Below, one piece after another: positions 12,461-30,259 of a stretch of DNA of 64,000 nucleotides. Under the pieces are notes generated by a model. It had not been told where the DNA came from and made no database searches. It saw nothing but the letters and a program-made list of their open reading frames with translations. A program made the translations under genes and the position numbers. Source of the stretch: Dryas octopetala (Eukaryota > Streptophyta > Magnoliopsida > Rosales > Rosaceae). Each line of letters starts with the position of its first letter. Position 1 is the stretch's first letter. The stretch is from contig OY992835.1 in NCBI GenBank assembly GCA_963921425.1, positions 15,810,001 to 15,874,000 on the forward strand. Direction: 5' to 3'.

Positions 12461-13048
12461 TATATTTTTCATTACACACCTTTTCACCTTTTAGATTTTC
12501 AGAATTTCAGAATTTCTCATTTCACATTCTAACATTTCCAATAAAACCTACACTACACAAAAAAAAAAAAAAAAAAAGCCCCAAACCTAACCCACCCCCT
12601 ATGCCGGCCTCCCTTTATGTCCAACAGGAAAGGTGCGAAGAGGAAAAAAAGAGAGGGAAAGAAAGAAAGAGAGAGAGAGAGAGAGAGAGAAGAGAAGAAA
12701 GAAGGCACGCTGGCAATGAGATCTGGAGGCTGGCATGGTCGCCGGCCTCTCTTTCCGTCCGACAGGGTGGGTGCGAAGATAGAGGGAGAAAGCAGAGAGA
12801 GAAAGAGAGAGAGGAAAAGAGAGAGGAGGAAAGAGAAAGAGAAAGAGAAAGAGAAAGAGAGAGATAGGGAATAGAAAGGGAAAGAGAGAGAGGGGGATGA
12901 AGGCAGTGGGTCTAATAGCCGGCGCCGACGTAGAGCTCCATGGCAGCGTCCTGGAGGGAGGGTTGGGATAGATGATGGTTGTTTCTTAATATATTTTTTG
13001 GTTCTCTATGGTCTTTTTGTATTAGGATAAATTTGTTATTTCACAAAT
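12461..13048. mobile_element. Purine-rich non-autonomous element with a 'tgtgtagtgagagg' end
   Basis: It begins near 'attacacaccttttcacc' and pairs in inverted sense with 'ggggtgtgtagtgagagg' at about 13060. The interior is a (GA)-rich block with two copies of a 'ggcctccctttmygtcc' motif (about 12605 and 12745). The apparent long frames here are Glu/Arg/Lys runs generated by the GA tract and are not counted as genes. Confidence 0.5.
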
Positions 13049-13050
13049 TG

Positions 13051-13356
13051 ATTAAAAAGGGGTGTGTAGTGAGAGGATTTGAGGTGTGTACATATAGTAG
13101 CCCTCTTAATTTTTATTAGAAATTAAAGCTAAAACTTATTCTTTATTTTTTATGGAAATATAGAAATATAATAAGCAACTACTAGTTGAGCTTTTGTCAC
13201 TAGATTAAAAAGGGGTGTGTAGTGAGAGGATTTGAGGTGTGTACATGTAGTAGCCCTCTTAATTTTTATTAGAAATTAAAGCTAAAACTTATTCTTTATT
13301 TTATGGAAATATAGAAATATAATAAGCAACTACTAGTTAGCTTGTTGTCACTAGAT
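13051..13356. repeat. 153-bp tandem duplication of a MITE end
   Basis: Two direct copies offset by 153 bp (13051-13203 and 13204-13356) each contain 'ggggtgtgtagtgagagg' and 'agtagccctctt'. They differ by a few bases and short indels. The unit includes the right terminus of the preceding element plus flanking AT-rich DNA. Confidence 0.85.
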
Positions 13357-14059
13357 CAATAATTTTTTAGTGCTACTATATACACACCTTTTTTCTTCTC
13401 TCTACACATCTCATACACCTTTTTATTTTTTATAATTTCTCAATAACACCCTCAATATTACCAAACACCTTCACCTACACAACAAAAAAAACTAACAGCT
13501 AACCCCACCTCTGCGCACAGCCATCGACCTCGCCGTCCGCTGGAGCATGTCCTCCTCCTTTTTTTCTTTCTCTTTCTTCTTCTCTCTCTCTTCCTCTCTC
13601 TCTCTCTTGCCTCTTCGCACCCCTTGCCCGGCCTCCCTTTCTGTCTGGCAAAAGGGGTGCTGAAAGAAGAAATAGAGAGAAGAGAAAGAGAAGGAGAAGA
13701 GAAAGATAGAGGAAAGATAAGAGGAGGGAAGGTGCGCCGGCATGCTGCTGGCGACAAGAGTGGTGGCGAGTGGCATGAGGCGGAGGAGTTGAGGGGGTTC
13801 CAGGTTTTGGGCTTTTTTTTTTTTTATTTGTTTTTTTATCATTTAGGAATTTTAGCATTGCTATCCAAAGTCGAGTAAAAGGCGTTGACATATAAACTGC
13901 CCTCCACGTGACAATTTTACTTAGGGTGGGTTCGGTACGGTTACCGTACCGAAACACCCATACCGAATTCCGACCGATATGGGTCAATAACCGATCACTT
14001 CGGTATCGGTCGGAGAGTGGCGGTATCGGTCAGAGAGTGGCGGTGCCGACTACAGGAGA

Positions 14060-14434
14060 GATAAGACAGAGAGAGGGAGAGAGGGAGGGGGGTCGACAGA
14101 GAAGGAGATCGATCGGAAAATCGGAGGAGGAGCTAGCGGTCCTGTTGGAGGTTTCTCGAGCAGGGGTCGCGCAAGGGAGTTAGGCTGGCTGGAGGAGAGG
14201 CCGGGGAAGGTGGTCGGCGTCATGTGGCTATGGTGACTGGGCCATGTGCACTTGCAGGGGGCGCGAAGGAGAGAAAGAACAAAGGAGAGAGAGAGAGCGG
14301 CGGGCTAGCAAAGGGGACTGGTCTGGGGGGGTTGGCGCCGGAGAGAACAGCTCGCCGATGATCTTGGGTTGTCGGGGAAAGTGGCTGGAGGGGCTGGACT
14401 TGGGTGGAGCTGGGTGTGCGCAGGGGAGTGTTGC

Positions 14435-14505
<71 letters not shown>

Positions 14506-14889
14506 CAGTGAATGCGGGAGAGAAGTAAGAATAAGAGAGAGAGAAACTTGTTGAAATTTCTGGAGAGAGGAGAGAGAATGAGGGATTTCAGAAATTAAAA
14601 TGGGTTTTTAAAACCCTTAAGTGCAAATTTTACACAATTGCCCCACACTTGTATGATCCGTAACTTTTAAACCGTAATTCGGATCAACGTGTGCTACGTG
14701 TCTATGAAATCGTAAGCTCGAGACCTTTCTAATGGGCCAAAAGTCAAATCAAAAGTCCACTAGTTTTAAAAGTCAACTTTGAGTCAAGCCCAAATTAAAT
14801 CAAAACCCTTCTTATTTTTCAAATAAATTCCAAAATCTTTAAAATACTTTTCAAAATAAACCTTAGAAAAAAAATACGGGGCTTCACAA
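14060..14889 (-). mobile_element. Fossil LTR fragment, Gypsy-like, nested in the hAT element
   Basis: On the minus strand the segment begins 'tgtgaagccccgta', a start typical of plant Gypsy (Tekay/Del-like) LTRs, and continues through a long AT-rich leader into a CT-rich tract. No internal coding part is present, so it looks like a solo LTR or fragment. The far boundary is uncertain. Confidence 0.4.
14437..14502. repeat. (GA)n microsatellite, about 66 bp
   Basis: Uninterrupted GA dinucleotides are seen. They create spurious Arg/Glu reading frames on the + strand. Confidence 0.95.
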
Positions 14890-16432
14890 TTCAACATCCT
14901 TTAAAAACCTCTTAAAACCATAGTTGAATAAAAATTTAAATTTCTAGTGTTATCATATTATATTAATATACTAAATTACTAATATTATCATATTATACTA
15001 TACTATACCATATTATATCATATTATAGTATTATATTATATACTATATACCAAACTCTAAGTTACCAACTATGAATCTATGAATTATAAATTTATAGTAT
15101 TAGACTATTAGACTATTAGGGTATAGAAATTAGTAATTTAGTATGAGATATCATATACATATACTACATACTATATAGGGTTTATAATTTAGTATAATAT
15201 TAGGGTTTAGGGTATTTTTAATTAGTTTTTATATAAAAATGTATTATATAAATTAATAAACATATAAGTTAATAAGTTATAGGTTTAGGGTTTATAAATT
15301 TATATATGTTTGATATAAATTATAGAAAATTAGAAATGATAAAATTATAAATTATATAGAAAGGTAATACTAAGTATTTTATATTTAGGGTATACTATAC
15401 CAGTATAGTATAGAAATGAATTATTTTAATTATATTTTTTCAATATGCGGTCGGTATCGGTATACCGTCGGTACCGGATTTTGTAAACTAATACCGTTAC
15501 CGAATTCATTGGTATTTTCGGTATCGGTATTTTTCGGTATAAAATCAGTACGGTATCGATATTTCTCGGTATTTCGGTATTTTTACCCAGCCCTAATTTT
15601 ACTCCGCAATTACTCCTTCAAGTTTTGGCTTATGCGCCTCATTGATTGCAAAGCTGAGAATCAACATTTCTATTGCATTTTACCTTTTTTGCCCCTTACA
15701 CCCTTTCAACTCTCCCTCTATGGCTCACAAACCCAGAAAAACTCCTTAAGCCATCGAGAGGGACTTGCCTATCACGGGGAGAGGAGAGGTGGCATCCCTC
15801 CCTCTCATCTCTATCTATCTCCCCTTCTCCCTCTCTCCTCTTTCTCTTTCTCTCATTTCTATCTTTGTCTCTTTCTTGAGAGGGATGTCATATCCCCTAT
15901 CACGGGGACATACAAGTTTTATTCTAAGCCATCATTCTCCATTCATCATTAAGTCCAGTCTTAACCTTTCTGCAACCTGCTAAAATATTAAAGAAATTTG
16001 AAACCCAAGAAAATAAAAAAATGGAAACCAAATCCGAAACTAAAGATTTTTTTTTCTCCAGCAAATCCAATTAGTTCCAATCTAGTAATGATGAATTGGC
16101 ATTCATGTACAACAACTAATTTCATTCTTTCTTCATCTTCTAGTTTCACTTTCATGTCCACTAAAAATAACCAAACTTTCACTTAATTTCATGTCTTCAA
16201 TGTCAATACAAAGTACAAACATCAACATGAACAAATCTTCTTATCAAATATTGCCAATCTTTTGATTTCACCATAATACTCATCAGTTCGACTACCAAGC
16301 AGGTTGTTGTCCTGTTTGGTCTTTTTGTTGTTGGGTTTTGATTGTCATTTCACATATTGGATAAATGAGGTGTCTAGTGAGAAGAATTTGGGTGTGCAAA
16401 TAGCACCATTCATTTTCTAATTGTTTTTTTTT

Positions 16433-17035
16433 TTTCTCTAGTGGCTAAAATATTGTCACTTTATTACTCGTTTTCACAAATCAGTTTAAATAGCAAAGCT
16501 CGAAGGTAATTGAATCTCCATTTATATGGATATAAATATTAATTACTCCAAAAAAGGTGCAACTAATCTTAACTTTGGTTAGAGCTATCCTTTCACTTTG
16601 ATGATATGCTATTTGTTTGTTTGCAGTGACAATGTTGGCATTCACTGCCTTCAAAGATTTTCAACCCCACAAGTTATTTTAGCCCAATGGTCATGGCATG
16701 CTCACCTACTCAGCCGCAGACAAAATTTTGGAATTTTTTCTCTAGCAATTAAGATTTTATGTCTTTCTAACTTGTTTTCACAAATCAGTTTAAATAGCGA
16801 AGCTTCAAGGTAATTCAATCTCCATTAAATAGATATACATATGAATTGGTCAAAAAAGGTGCAACTAATATAAACTTTGGTTAATATTGACTTTGGTTAA
16901 AGCTATCATTTCACATTGATAATCTAGTAATCTACTATTTGTTTGTTTGCAGTCACAATGGGTCATGGAGGGATTTCAACCCCTCAAGTTATTAGCCTAA
17001 TGCCATGGGTGATAGCATGCCCACCTACCCAATAG
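16433..17035. repeat. Diverged direct duplication, about 300 bp unit
   Basis: About 16433-16735 and 16738-17035 share ordered marks: 'cacaaatcagtttaaatagc', 'aaaaaaggtgcaacta', 'ctatttgtttgtttgcagt', 'tttcaaccc' and 'atgcccacctac'-type ends. They differ at many positions. No gene is recognised in either copy. Confidence 0.75.
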
Positions 17036-17519
17036 CCATAACCCGGCATGGCTACCTACCATAACCCGATGCTTCTTTCTTACATTGTCATCTCTTAGAT
17101 ATATTTTTCCAATAATATAGCCTTCTCATGTGCTTTCCTTTTTTCTTTTACATTTTGTTTTTGTTTTTACCCAGATTTATTAGTAGATAAAAAAACAAAA
17201 AAAAAAAACTGATAATTTATAAAGTCATTAATTCATAGCCCTTTAATAATACTAGCTAGTTGTTAGTTTAATAGTATGTCCATTTCCAATGTTAGTTTAC
17301 CTTTCCCGCGATAAAAAAAAAAAAGTTGGGGACTATGAAAAAGTTTTGACTCCCACTTGGAGATTTTCAATAAAATTCTATAATTTATAACATAATTGTA
17401 AATGAATTAATGATTTACATTTTTTTTTAATGGGAGAATGAGGGAATCAAATTTGGGATCTCTTTAAACATTGGATAGTAAAATACCACTAAATTAACAA
17501 ATAACAATTAGTTGGTATT

Positions 17520-17750
17520 TACATGCTATTTATACACACTTAATATATCACATTAGCTTACCACATTATGTGGGAGTTCATGTGGTGATGCCATATAATT
17601 AATGACATTAATGATATGCAAATAATTAAAACTTAAAATCCATGACAACTCATCTAATTAATTAACATAGCATGGCCACATCAGCTGTCATATAAGGTGG
17701 TTAACTAATGTGGTCAGATAAGTGTGTACAAATAATATTGCTCACTCCAA
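17520..17750. mobile_element. Small foldback MITE
   Basis: The segment near 17525-17600 (gctatttatacacactta, then cacattagcttaccac) is repeated inverted near 17670-17745 (ggttaactaatgtggtc, then agtgtgtacaaataat). It forms a stem of some 70 bp with mismatches around an AT-rich loop. No coding content is seen. Confidence 0.55.
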
Positions 17751-18157
17751 ATTGGTGATTTTCTAGACTAATAACTAATTTATGAAAGAGATAATTAGGC
17801 TTAGGTCTTTTAGAAAAACAGTTTTTAGATAGAGACCGAGGGTGTTTTAAAATTTATAAGAAAATCCTTTTAATTCATAATAATTTATAAAAAAAATCTT
17901 TTTAATTCATAATAAAGTCATTTTAATTTATAAGAAAATCTTTTTAATTCATAATAAAGTCCTTCTCCGATTTGAAGGGTATTTCCCCTCTTATGGTGTA
18001 GAATGAGCTTTGTAGAGGCTGCATGTCTGCCCAAAATCTCGGAGTTAAAACCTAACATAAAGCCGTCAAAGAAAAAAAATAAAATGACTTAATTAAAAAC
18101 CATAAATCACTACCGGTTTTAGTCTAAGAAATACTCATAAAATGGACTAGACTCTAA
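17751..18157. other. AT-rich intergenic spacer with short repeats
   Basis: A short motif of the 'ttttaattcataataaagtc' kind is repeated about three times between 17870 and 17960. No gene is seen. Confidence 0.5.
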
Positions 18158-19055
18158 TGGTGTGTTTGGTAACGTTTTACAAAACGATTTTTTATTTTAC
18201 AAATTCAAAAAATGACAAAAATGTGTTTAGTTGCCATATTGAGAAAACAATTTTTGAAAAACATAAAATAGAATTTATAGTTTACAGTGTAAATTCAGAA
18301 AACGACTAAATGATATTTTCAGTGAATTTAGAAAATAGAGAGAACATGAATATAAATTAAAAAAAATGTACAACTGAAAAAAAAAACTAAAAAAATAAAA
18401 AAAACATGTGATCTGCACCTCCTCCTCACCTAGTCAGACCTACCTTTGGCGGTAGCCCTACCCCCCGCTGCTGCCCACCTCACACATCTCTCTTCATCTC
18501 TCCTCTATTCCTCTATTTCTTTCTCTCTTTCTCTTTCTCTCTCTCTACTTATCTCTCAAAATATATATTTTGTAATCCTTCTATAGTTTCTAATTCTCGT
18601 TTCAATAAACAGATCAAGACTCCTCATAACATCCATAACAGGAAGCTCACGAGCCTTAACAACCCTTACATAGAGAAAATACATCCGTTCAACTAGATCA
18701 TAAGTGCTTGCAGTCTTGTCTCCATTAATAATATGAACACCAACAACTCTTCCACCTCCAAGGTAGTTGCGTCGACCGAGATGGGTTGGGTTTTATGAAA
18801 CTTATCGCTTTTTTAATTATATATTTTATAAAATTGGTTAATAATAATTTATAATTAATATCTTTTGTGAATATAATTATTTGGTTGTAATAATTGGTTA
18901 ATATCAAATGTGTTTTCATTATTTTTGTTTTATATAATTGTTTTTCAACTACGCTACTAGACGCCTTTTCATATTTTGAGAATGCAAAATTTAATTTGTC
19001 ATTTTCATTTTACAGTACAGGTTTTCAAAAATTGTTTTGGAAAACGTTACCAAAC
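18158..19055. mobile_element. Non-autonomous DNA element, 0.9 kb, 'tttggtaacgtttt' termini
   Basis: The left end GTGTGTTTGGTAACGTTTT and the right end AAAACGTTACCAAACGGGC are inverted repeats, followed inward by paired A/T-rich subterminal blocks. The interior has a GC-richer island (18415-18480) and a CT-rich strip. No transposase is encoded. The target duplication was not clear, so the superfamily (hAT or PIF/Harbinger) is open. Confidence 0.65.
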
Positions 19056-20247
19056 GGGCCCGTTTAATTCAAACATTTTCTTAAATGGATTATATAAGAA
19101 AATTAACTATAAATATTAATTAAAATCCCTAGATTTAGAATCACACAATTCAAATGGAGCCTTATTTTATGAAGATTTGAATTTAAGCCCTTTTTGATAA
19201 AACATAAGACCGTTTTCAATTAAATGGTTAATTATCACCTTTTTTGGTTTGGAATGGTCACACATTTTTTATGAAACACTTCCATAAAGGATAATGCCAA
19301 CTTCAGCCATCATCGGCACCATAGAGTCATAGACTTGAGTACTTGACCATGAAAATTGTTGAATACAATTATACAACCCACAAAATTTTCAGAGACTACA
19401 TATAAAATATTATTATAGAAAAAAGGGTTACGAATTAATACAAAAAAGAAATTCATACATACAGACAAAGGGAAACAAGGGGTGGGATTATCCCAACAAT
19501 GTTGGGCAAATTTCTGATGACACCCCACTTCTGAAAGAGAAGGCCAAACCATTACCTCTAAATTTCAGCCGTGAAAATCACCTGATTGAGAGTTCTATGT
19601 GAAGTTTACTATGAAGACAAACCCCAAAGCACATATCAAAGAAAAGCAGAAAACCAAACCTACGGCTATGTCAATGTCCCATGTAGGAGACCCCATGCAT
19701 TTTACAGTGAGCCTCACCACATGTTACCCTTTCTCATTTAACTATGTTAAGCCTCATCCCCTTCCTTGGGCCCATGTATTTTTCATATGCAATCCTGTCC
19801 TTGGATTATGGAACAGTGCCTTGTCAATATCAATTTCATGGTTGGATAACTTGGATTAACTCCGTGCCAAGGATCACAGCCACATTCCACGTTGGACCCA
19901 CATACCCTGTGGTCCCACACAGAGTGATCGCCTATGTGCCAATATACCCAAGTAAATTCAGAAAGTGTAAGGGTATTTTGGTAATATGGGACAAATTCGG
20001 TTCCATACAATTAAGAGAGAAGAAAGACACATTTTTCAGCTGCCTTCATTCCCATTTCTGATCTCTCTCTCTCTCCGTTCTGTGGTTTCACAAGTTTCAG
20101 GTAGAGAGAGAGACAGAGGGAAGGAGAAAAGCAAGGAGAGCTTCTCACAGCGAAAGACTCTCTCTCCTATCTCTCTTCTATCAGTCTCTCTCTCTCTTGC
20201 AGTGGAGTACAAAGGCGAAAGACTCTCTCTTTCACATATCTGTCACC
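19056..20247 (+). promoter_or_regulatory. Upstream region and 5' leader of the malic enzyme gene
   Basis: This 1.2-kb gap precedes the malic-enzyme start codon. The last 200 bp (about 20050-20247) are CT/GA-rich, as in many plant 5' leaders, and contain in-frame stops before the ATG. No TATA box can be assigned with confidence. A minus-strand 80-codon frame at 19310-19552 has no recognisable domain and is not called a gene. Confidence 0.45.
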
Positions 20248-25987
<5,740 letters not shown>

Positions 25988-28065
25988 ACTCTTCGAAGTG
26001 TCTTTCGTGTCTGTTGTACTGAGGTTTACTACAGTTGAAAGAATCAATTTTATCTTTTTTATAATTTATTTATTTTTGGTTTTTTTCCCTTCTCATTTTC
26101 TTCTATTATGTAACTTATATGGTAGATGAGAAGTAGTAGGATGTGGGTGCAGGTAGTTGGGTTAGGGGGTCAACCGTCAACATATAGTTTGAAAAAAAAA
26201 AGTTTGTGAACTGTCAAATTTTACATGAAATAAACCTCAAGTCACCATACATGGCTTTTCTTTTTCTTTCTGCTTGATTAAGTATTTGGTCAGTAGTACG
26301 AATAAGTATTTCTTTGGCCGTCTTATTTCTACCAAGAGCACGTCTCTTTGTGCTTTTGTTGCTTTTTTAGTTACTTTTGAAAATAATTCAGGAGATATTA
26401 ATGTTGCTATATCCACCAGTTCTCCTTTGGTGAGTTTGAATGAAGAAGAAGATATTGGAGATGAATTCTAGAGAGGAATTAGTGGGTTCAAAGAGTACAA
26501 TATGTTTGTAACATGGGTTACTTTGTAATTAATAGTAGTTTAGATATTTCATGGGAGTTTATTGAGCAAAAGTCTAGATTCAACTAAAACCACTTCAAAA
26601 TCTTTATATTTGTAAAGAAAACAAAAATCGAGTACTCAACTGATCATGTTTTGTTCCATCTCTTTAACTGGAGAAATCCATGCATACAATCCCACATATG
26701 TGGGCCTATGCGATTGAATTGTTTAATTTTGATAACTTGAGATATTGTTGACTTATACATAGTGCCACAATAGTTGAGACAACTTGTGATACGGGTCAAG
26801 ACTCAAGATAGTCAATTTATTGCTTAATTGTAGAAAATCAAGCACAAACATTTTGTTTATACATCTTGGTCCTGTTTGTTGAGGACAAAAATAAGGCTCC
26901 TACTTATCTTGGTCGATTAGTATTCTGATTATTCCTTCTTGTACGTAAAGATGTACATTATATATTCTCCTAGTCCTAGTTGGTTGCATTGCCAAGTTAA
27001 GCATTTTGATAAATAGCAGTGAATCACTGAAATACTTTATATATAGATCGAATTTGCTGCAGCCTGCATACACGTAACTGAAACTTGTGGCCTCAATTGT
27101 GATTGATTTGATATTTTTCTATTGTATACGCAACTATATAGGCTCTCTTTCTTGTTAGACAACATTGTAGTCTCTTCTGAATGATGAAAACCCTACTATT
27201 AAAAGAAAAGAGTTCTTCAAGAAATAATAATACTAAAATTACCGAATTTTTCTCAGGGTTATTTATGTCACTATTCAGTGACATATTGCTGCTATATATG
27301 CATGTTTGATTTACAATTCTAGTGATTCACCTAGTAGTAGTTCTAGGAGTATTCTATTTTATTCGTATTCAGTTATTTCAAAAGAAATACGAAAGAAATT
27401 AGTTTAGCCAATCTTAAAATCAAATCCTAGTCACACCTCAATACAAAATGATAAACCTTATTTAATTTAGTGCTTGCTTATGTGTAGGAGGAGTGTAATT
27501 TGTGACTAATAGATATATATCTTATAGATTTAGTCAGATAATTAAAGATTAAGAATAATAGAGGGAGGGAGTTCATAACTCCTATTTTGTCAGGAAAATG
27601 GTGCCAAATGAGAAAATTGCCAAAGAAAGAATGCTTTAAATTTCTACACTATAAGTTATTGCAAGGGTCGTGATGAAGTGTAAGATTATAAAAGCACTAT
27701 TTTCACATTCACTTTATGATTCTTTTTCAAACACCACAATAATGCACATACATTAATGTTATAAGCAGCAAAGCAAGTATCCAAACGAACCCCCCCACAT
27801 TCAGATTTCACACACCCCAAAACTTTAATAAATATTAAGATATAGACCCCCAGGTGTTCCTGGAAGTTCATCCCCAACACCAAGATAACTTACTTTATTC
27901 CTTTTTCTCTTCAAGGGTCAAAGTCATGGAAAAAGATAGAAGGGTGTGACTGTTCTGTGTTGTTGACATGTTGTCTAATTGTATAAAATAAAAAATAAAA
28001 ATTAAGAAAACAAAATAAATCTGGCAGTCTGCAAAGCTTGACTTTGCTTCTTCCATTCTCATTTC
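25988..28065. other. 3' flank of the malic enzyme gene and AT-rich intergenic DNA
   Basis: The first 250 bp are the likely 3' UTR, with an AATAAA-like signal near 26228. Beyond that lies AT-rich sequence. Short frames (for example 26274-26471 and the minus-strand 27093-27284) have no recognisable domain. No repeat boundary can be set. Confidence 0.5.
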
Positions 28066-28424
28066 GAGTTAATTACACTTACACTTTTTGAGGTTTATCA
28101 TTTTTTCACATATATTCCCTGGAGTTTTAATAATTACACATACACCCCCTGAGATTTCAAAACTGTTGTATTAACCCCCTACATGAGATGAAAAATTATA
28201 CAAAAAAACATGCTAAGTGGTGAAATGGCCTAATAAGATTATTCAAGATGTAAGGTTCAGCTTTAATACAAATATTTTATTTTTTGTTTATTTATTTTTT
28301 TCTCTTGTAGGGGGTTATATGCAATAGTTTTGAAACCTCAGTGGGTGTATGTGTAATTTTTGAAATCTCAGGGAATATATGTGAAAAGACGATAAACCTT
28401 AGGAGGTGTAAGTGTAATTAACTC
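28066..28424. mobile_element. Foldback MITE with about 10-bp target duplication (MULE-type)
   Basis: The ends GAGTTAATTACACTTACAC and GTGTAAGTGTAATTAACTC are inverted repeats continuing for about 120 bp with mismatches. Flanks are TTCTCATTTC (28056-28065) and TTCTCATCTC (28425-28434), a 10-bp duplication with one difference. A 9-10 bp duplication and long TIRs point to a Mutator-derived MITE. Confidence 0.8.
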
Positions 28425-28434
28425 TTCTCATCTC

Positions 28435-28689
28435 TATAGTGTCATATATATATATATATATAGCAAGCATCCTAATAACCCTATGCTAGCTTCACGTGTG
28501 TCTGTACAAATCAACTTTAATCTTTTTCATATGATAATATTTTTAATTTTTGATTGGAGACCAACCAATGAATGTGGTCTGTGAAATCTATGCATTGTGG
28601 TGATCATTGGAATATATATCATATATGGAGTTTAGAGGGGGCTGGTCTTTGCTACAAAGTAGTTAATATTATTGTTCTAGGTTTATATA
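28435..28689. other. Short AT-rich spacer with a (TA)n tract
   Basis: A TA microsatellite lies at about 28443-28462. Nothing else is recognised. Confidence 0.6.
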
Positions 28690-29007
28690 TGATAAACTAT
28701 ATATGAAAAAATTATTGGTATAATCGATATATCATTATATGGTGTAATCAATCTAACGTGTAAGAGTATTATTGGACAACATGTTTATTTTTATAAGGTA
28801 TAATATTGATAACATATAAATTGATAAACTATATATGAAAAAATTATTGGGTATAACTGATATTCCATTACGTAGTGCAATCAATCTAACGTGTAAGAGT
28901 ATTGTTGGACAACATATTTATTTTTTTAACGTATAATATTGATAACATATATTATAACACATAAATTGATTCACGTGACAGTGTATCGATTATACAGAAT
29001 AATTTCT
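28690..29007. mobile_element. MITE of the recurring family with internally duplicated left half
   Basis: The left end and core (aaaaaattattggtataa, caatctaacgtgtaagag, ttggacaacat) occur twice in direct orientation, about 132 bp apart (near 28690 and 28822). A single right end (cgtgacagtgtatcgattatacagaataatttct) finishes at about 29007. It is the same family as the copies at 12282, 31386 and 41743. Confidence 0.7.
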
Positions 29008-29610
29008 AAACTTATCATGATCAAGGTTTGAAAATTAAGGATAAAGGACTATCAAACATATACATTGGGCAAACATATAAACACACTTTTAATCATTAAA
29101 TTTTGTCAAAATCATTGTAAAGAACTTTAAGCAAGCAATACTGAAACAATTATTGTTTACGTACGTACTTGTACAAGGTCTCTCAAAGAGAAACAAAACA
29201 ACTTATTCAATAACAAGTCTATCTTTACCGACTATTGATAATTACAGAAACTATAGAATTTACAAGAGATCCATAATTATCATTTAAGTAATCGCAACTG
29301 AGTTATCATGTATTTCTATTATAAAATATGTTTGTTTGTATATCATATATACGTACTATAAATGAATTCTATCTCGTACATGATTGAACCTCCCAAATAG
29401 CTAGGCTGACTAATCAAAACGAAGTATGACCATGCCATGGCTAAGACATGACATGAGATGAAAAAATTCGGGTAAACCAGAGTTTATATTTGATTTTCAA
29501 ATTAAGTAGTCTCACCATTTAATGTATATGGTCATATATACTTTTATTTAAAACATGTCCACATCATATGTTGGTTTACCAATATATCGTACAAGAAAGC
29601 TTCCAGTGGT

Positions 29611-29646
<36 letters not shown>

Positions 29647-30259
29647 CAAATGGGGTCAAAGGATTAATTGGTGTTTAACTTGTCGTGACAATCAATATCA
29701 TATTCATAGATCTTAGGGAGACAAAACATAATTAGCAATAACTTATTACATAGATAATAAGTCTGCCAATACAATTGCTAGATATATGATGAGACTACAT
29801 TAGCCTTATTGCGTGGCCTTAAATAATTTAGAATCCAAAACTGATACATGATTACGTACCTTTATATACTATAGGATATTATAAGAACAAATCATGTTTA
29901 ATTGGTATTCTATTCAAAAAATATTTTTAAAAATTTTCTTCCTTATTTTATCTATATTTCTAATTAATAGAAATAAAAAACAAATTTTGTAAAAAAATAC
30001 CAAACTGCTCTCATTTCTGGCAAGGAAAAGAAGAGAAAAAAAAAAACTCTAAAATGCAAAACCAACACCAACCAAAATCTTCTGCTTCTACTTTAATCTT
30101 CTATCTGATTTTAATGTACCTTTTCTTCAAGTATAATATACATTTAAGAATTAATGTAATTCACTCATCCAAAAAATGCTACGAATTTATCTTTAATTAA
30201 CTGGCTTTAGGTAATAAGTAAGTGGCCATGGATAAAAACTCCAACAAATAAAAAGAAAG
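29008..30259. other. Intergenic AT-rich DNA
   Basis: It contains a 34-base poly-T run (29613-29646). No coding sequence, RNA gene or repeat border is recognised. Confidence 0.55.

Larger units (their letters stand above)
13922..15595. mobile_element. Non-autonomous hAT element with perfect 8-bp target duplication
   Basis: The left terminus TAGGGTGGGTTCGGTACGG and right terminus ACCCAGCCCTA are inverted repeats. Both sides are flanked by ATTTTACT (13914-13921 and 15596-15603), a perfect 8-bp duplication as made by hAT transposases. The subterminal regions are rich in CGGTAC/GGTATCGG motifs on both sides, likely transposase-binding sites. No transposase is encoded. The middle holds an LTR-like fossil and a GA microsatellite. 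Confidence 0.85.
13370..16410. mobile_element. Composite element of the same MITE group, with nested insertions
   Basis: The left end 'agtgctactatatacacacc' (about 13370) and the inverted right end 'gggtgtgcaaatagcacca' (to about 16410) match the termini of the element at 12.46-13.1 kb. The interior again has a GA/CT-rich core and a 'ggcctccctttctgtc' motif near 13632. A complete hAT element (13922-15595) is inserted inside. Coding-looking frames are low-complexity artefacts. Confidence 0.5.

Noticed and set aside
12601-12874. Two overlapping + strand frames rich in Arg, Glu and Lys
   Set aside because: They are translations of a (GA)n tract inside a repeat element; no domain, and similar artefacts occur at every GA tract here.
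13458-13987. Overlapping minus-strand frames up to 162 codons
   Set aside because: Low-complexity CT/GA sequence inside a composite transposon; three frames are open at once, which argues against coding.
14244-14554. + strand frames ending in Arg/Glu runs
   Set aside because: They overlap the (GA)n microsatellite and an LTR-like fossil.
29613-29646. Poly-T run considered as a reverse-transcribed (SINE or processed gene) tail
   Set aside because: No RNA-derived body or target duplication is visible next to it.
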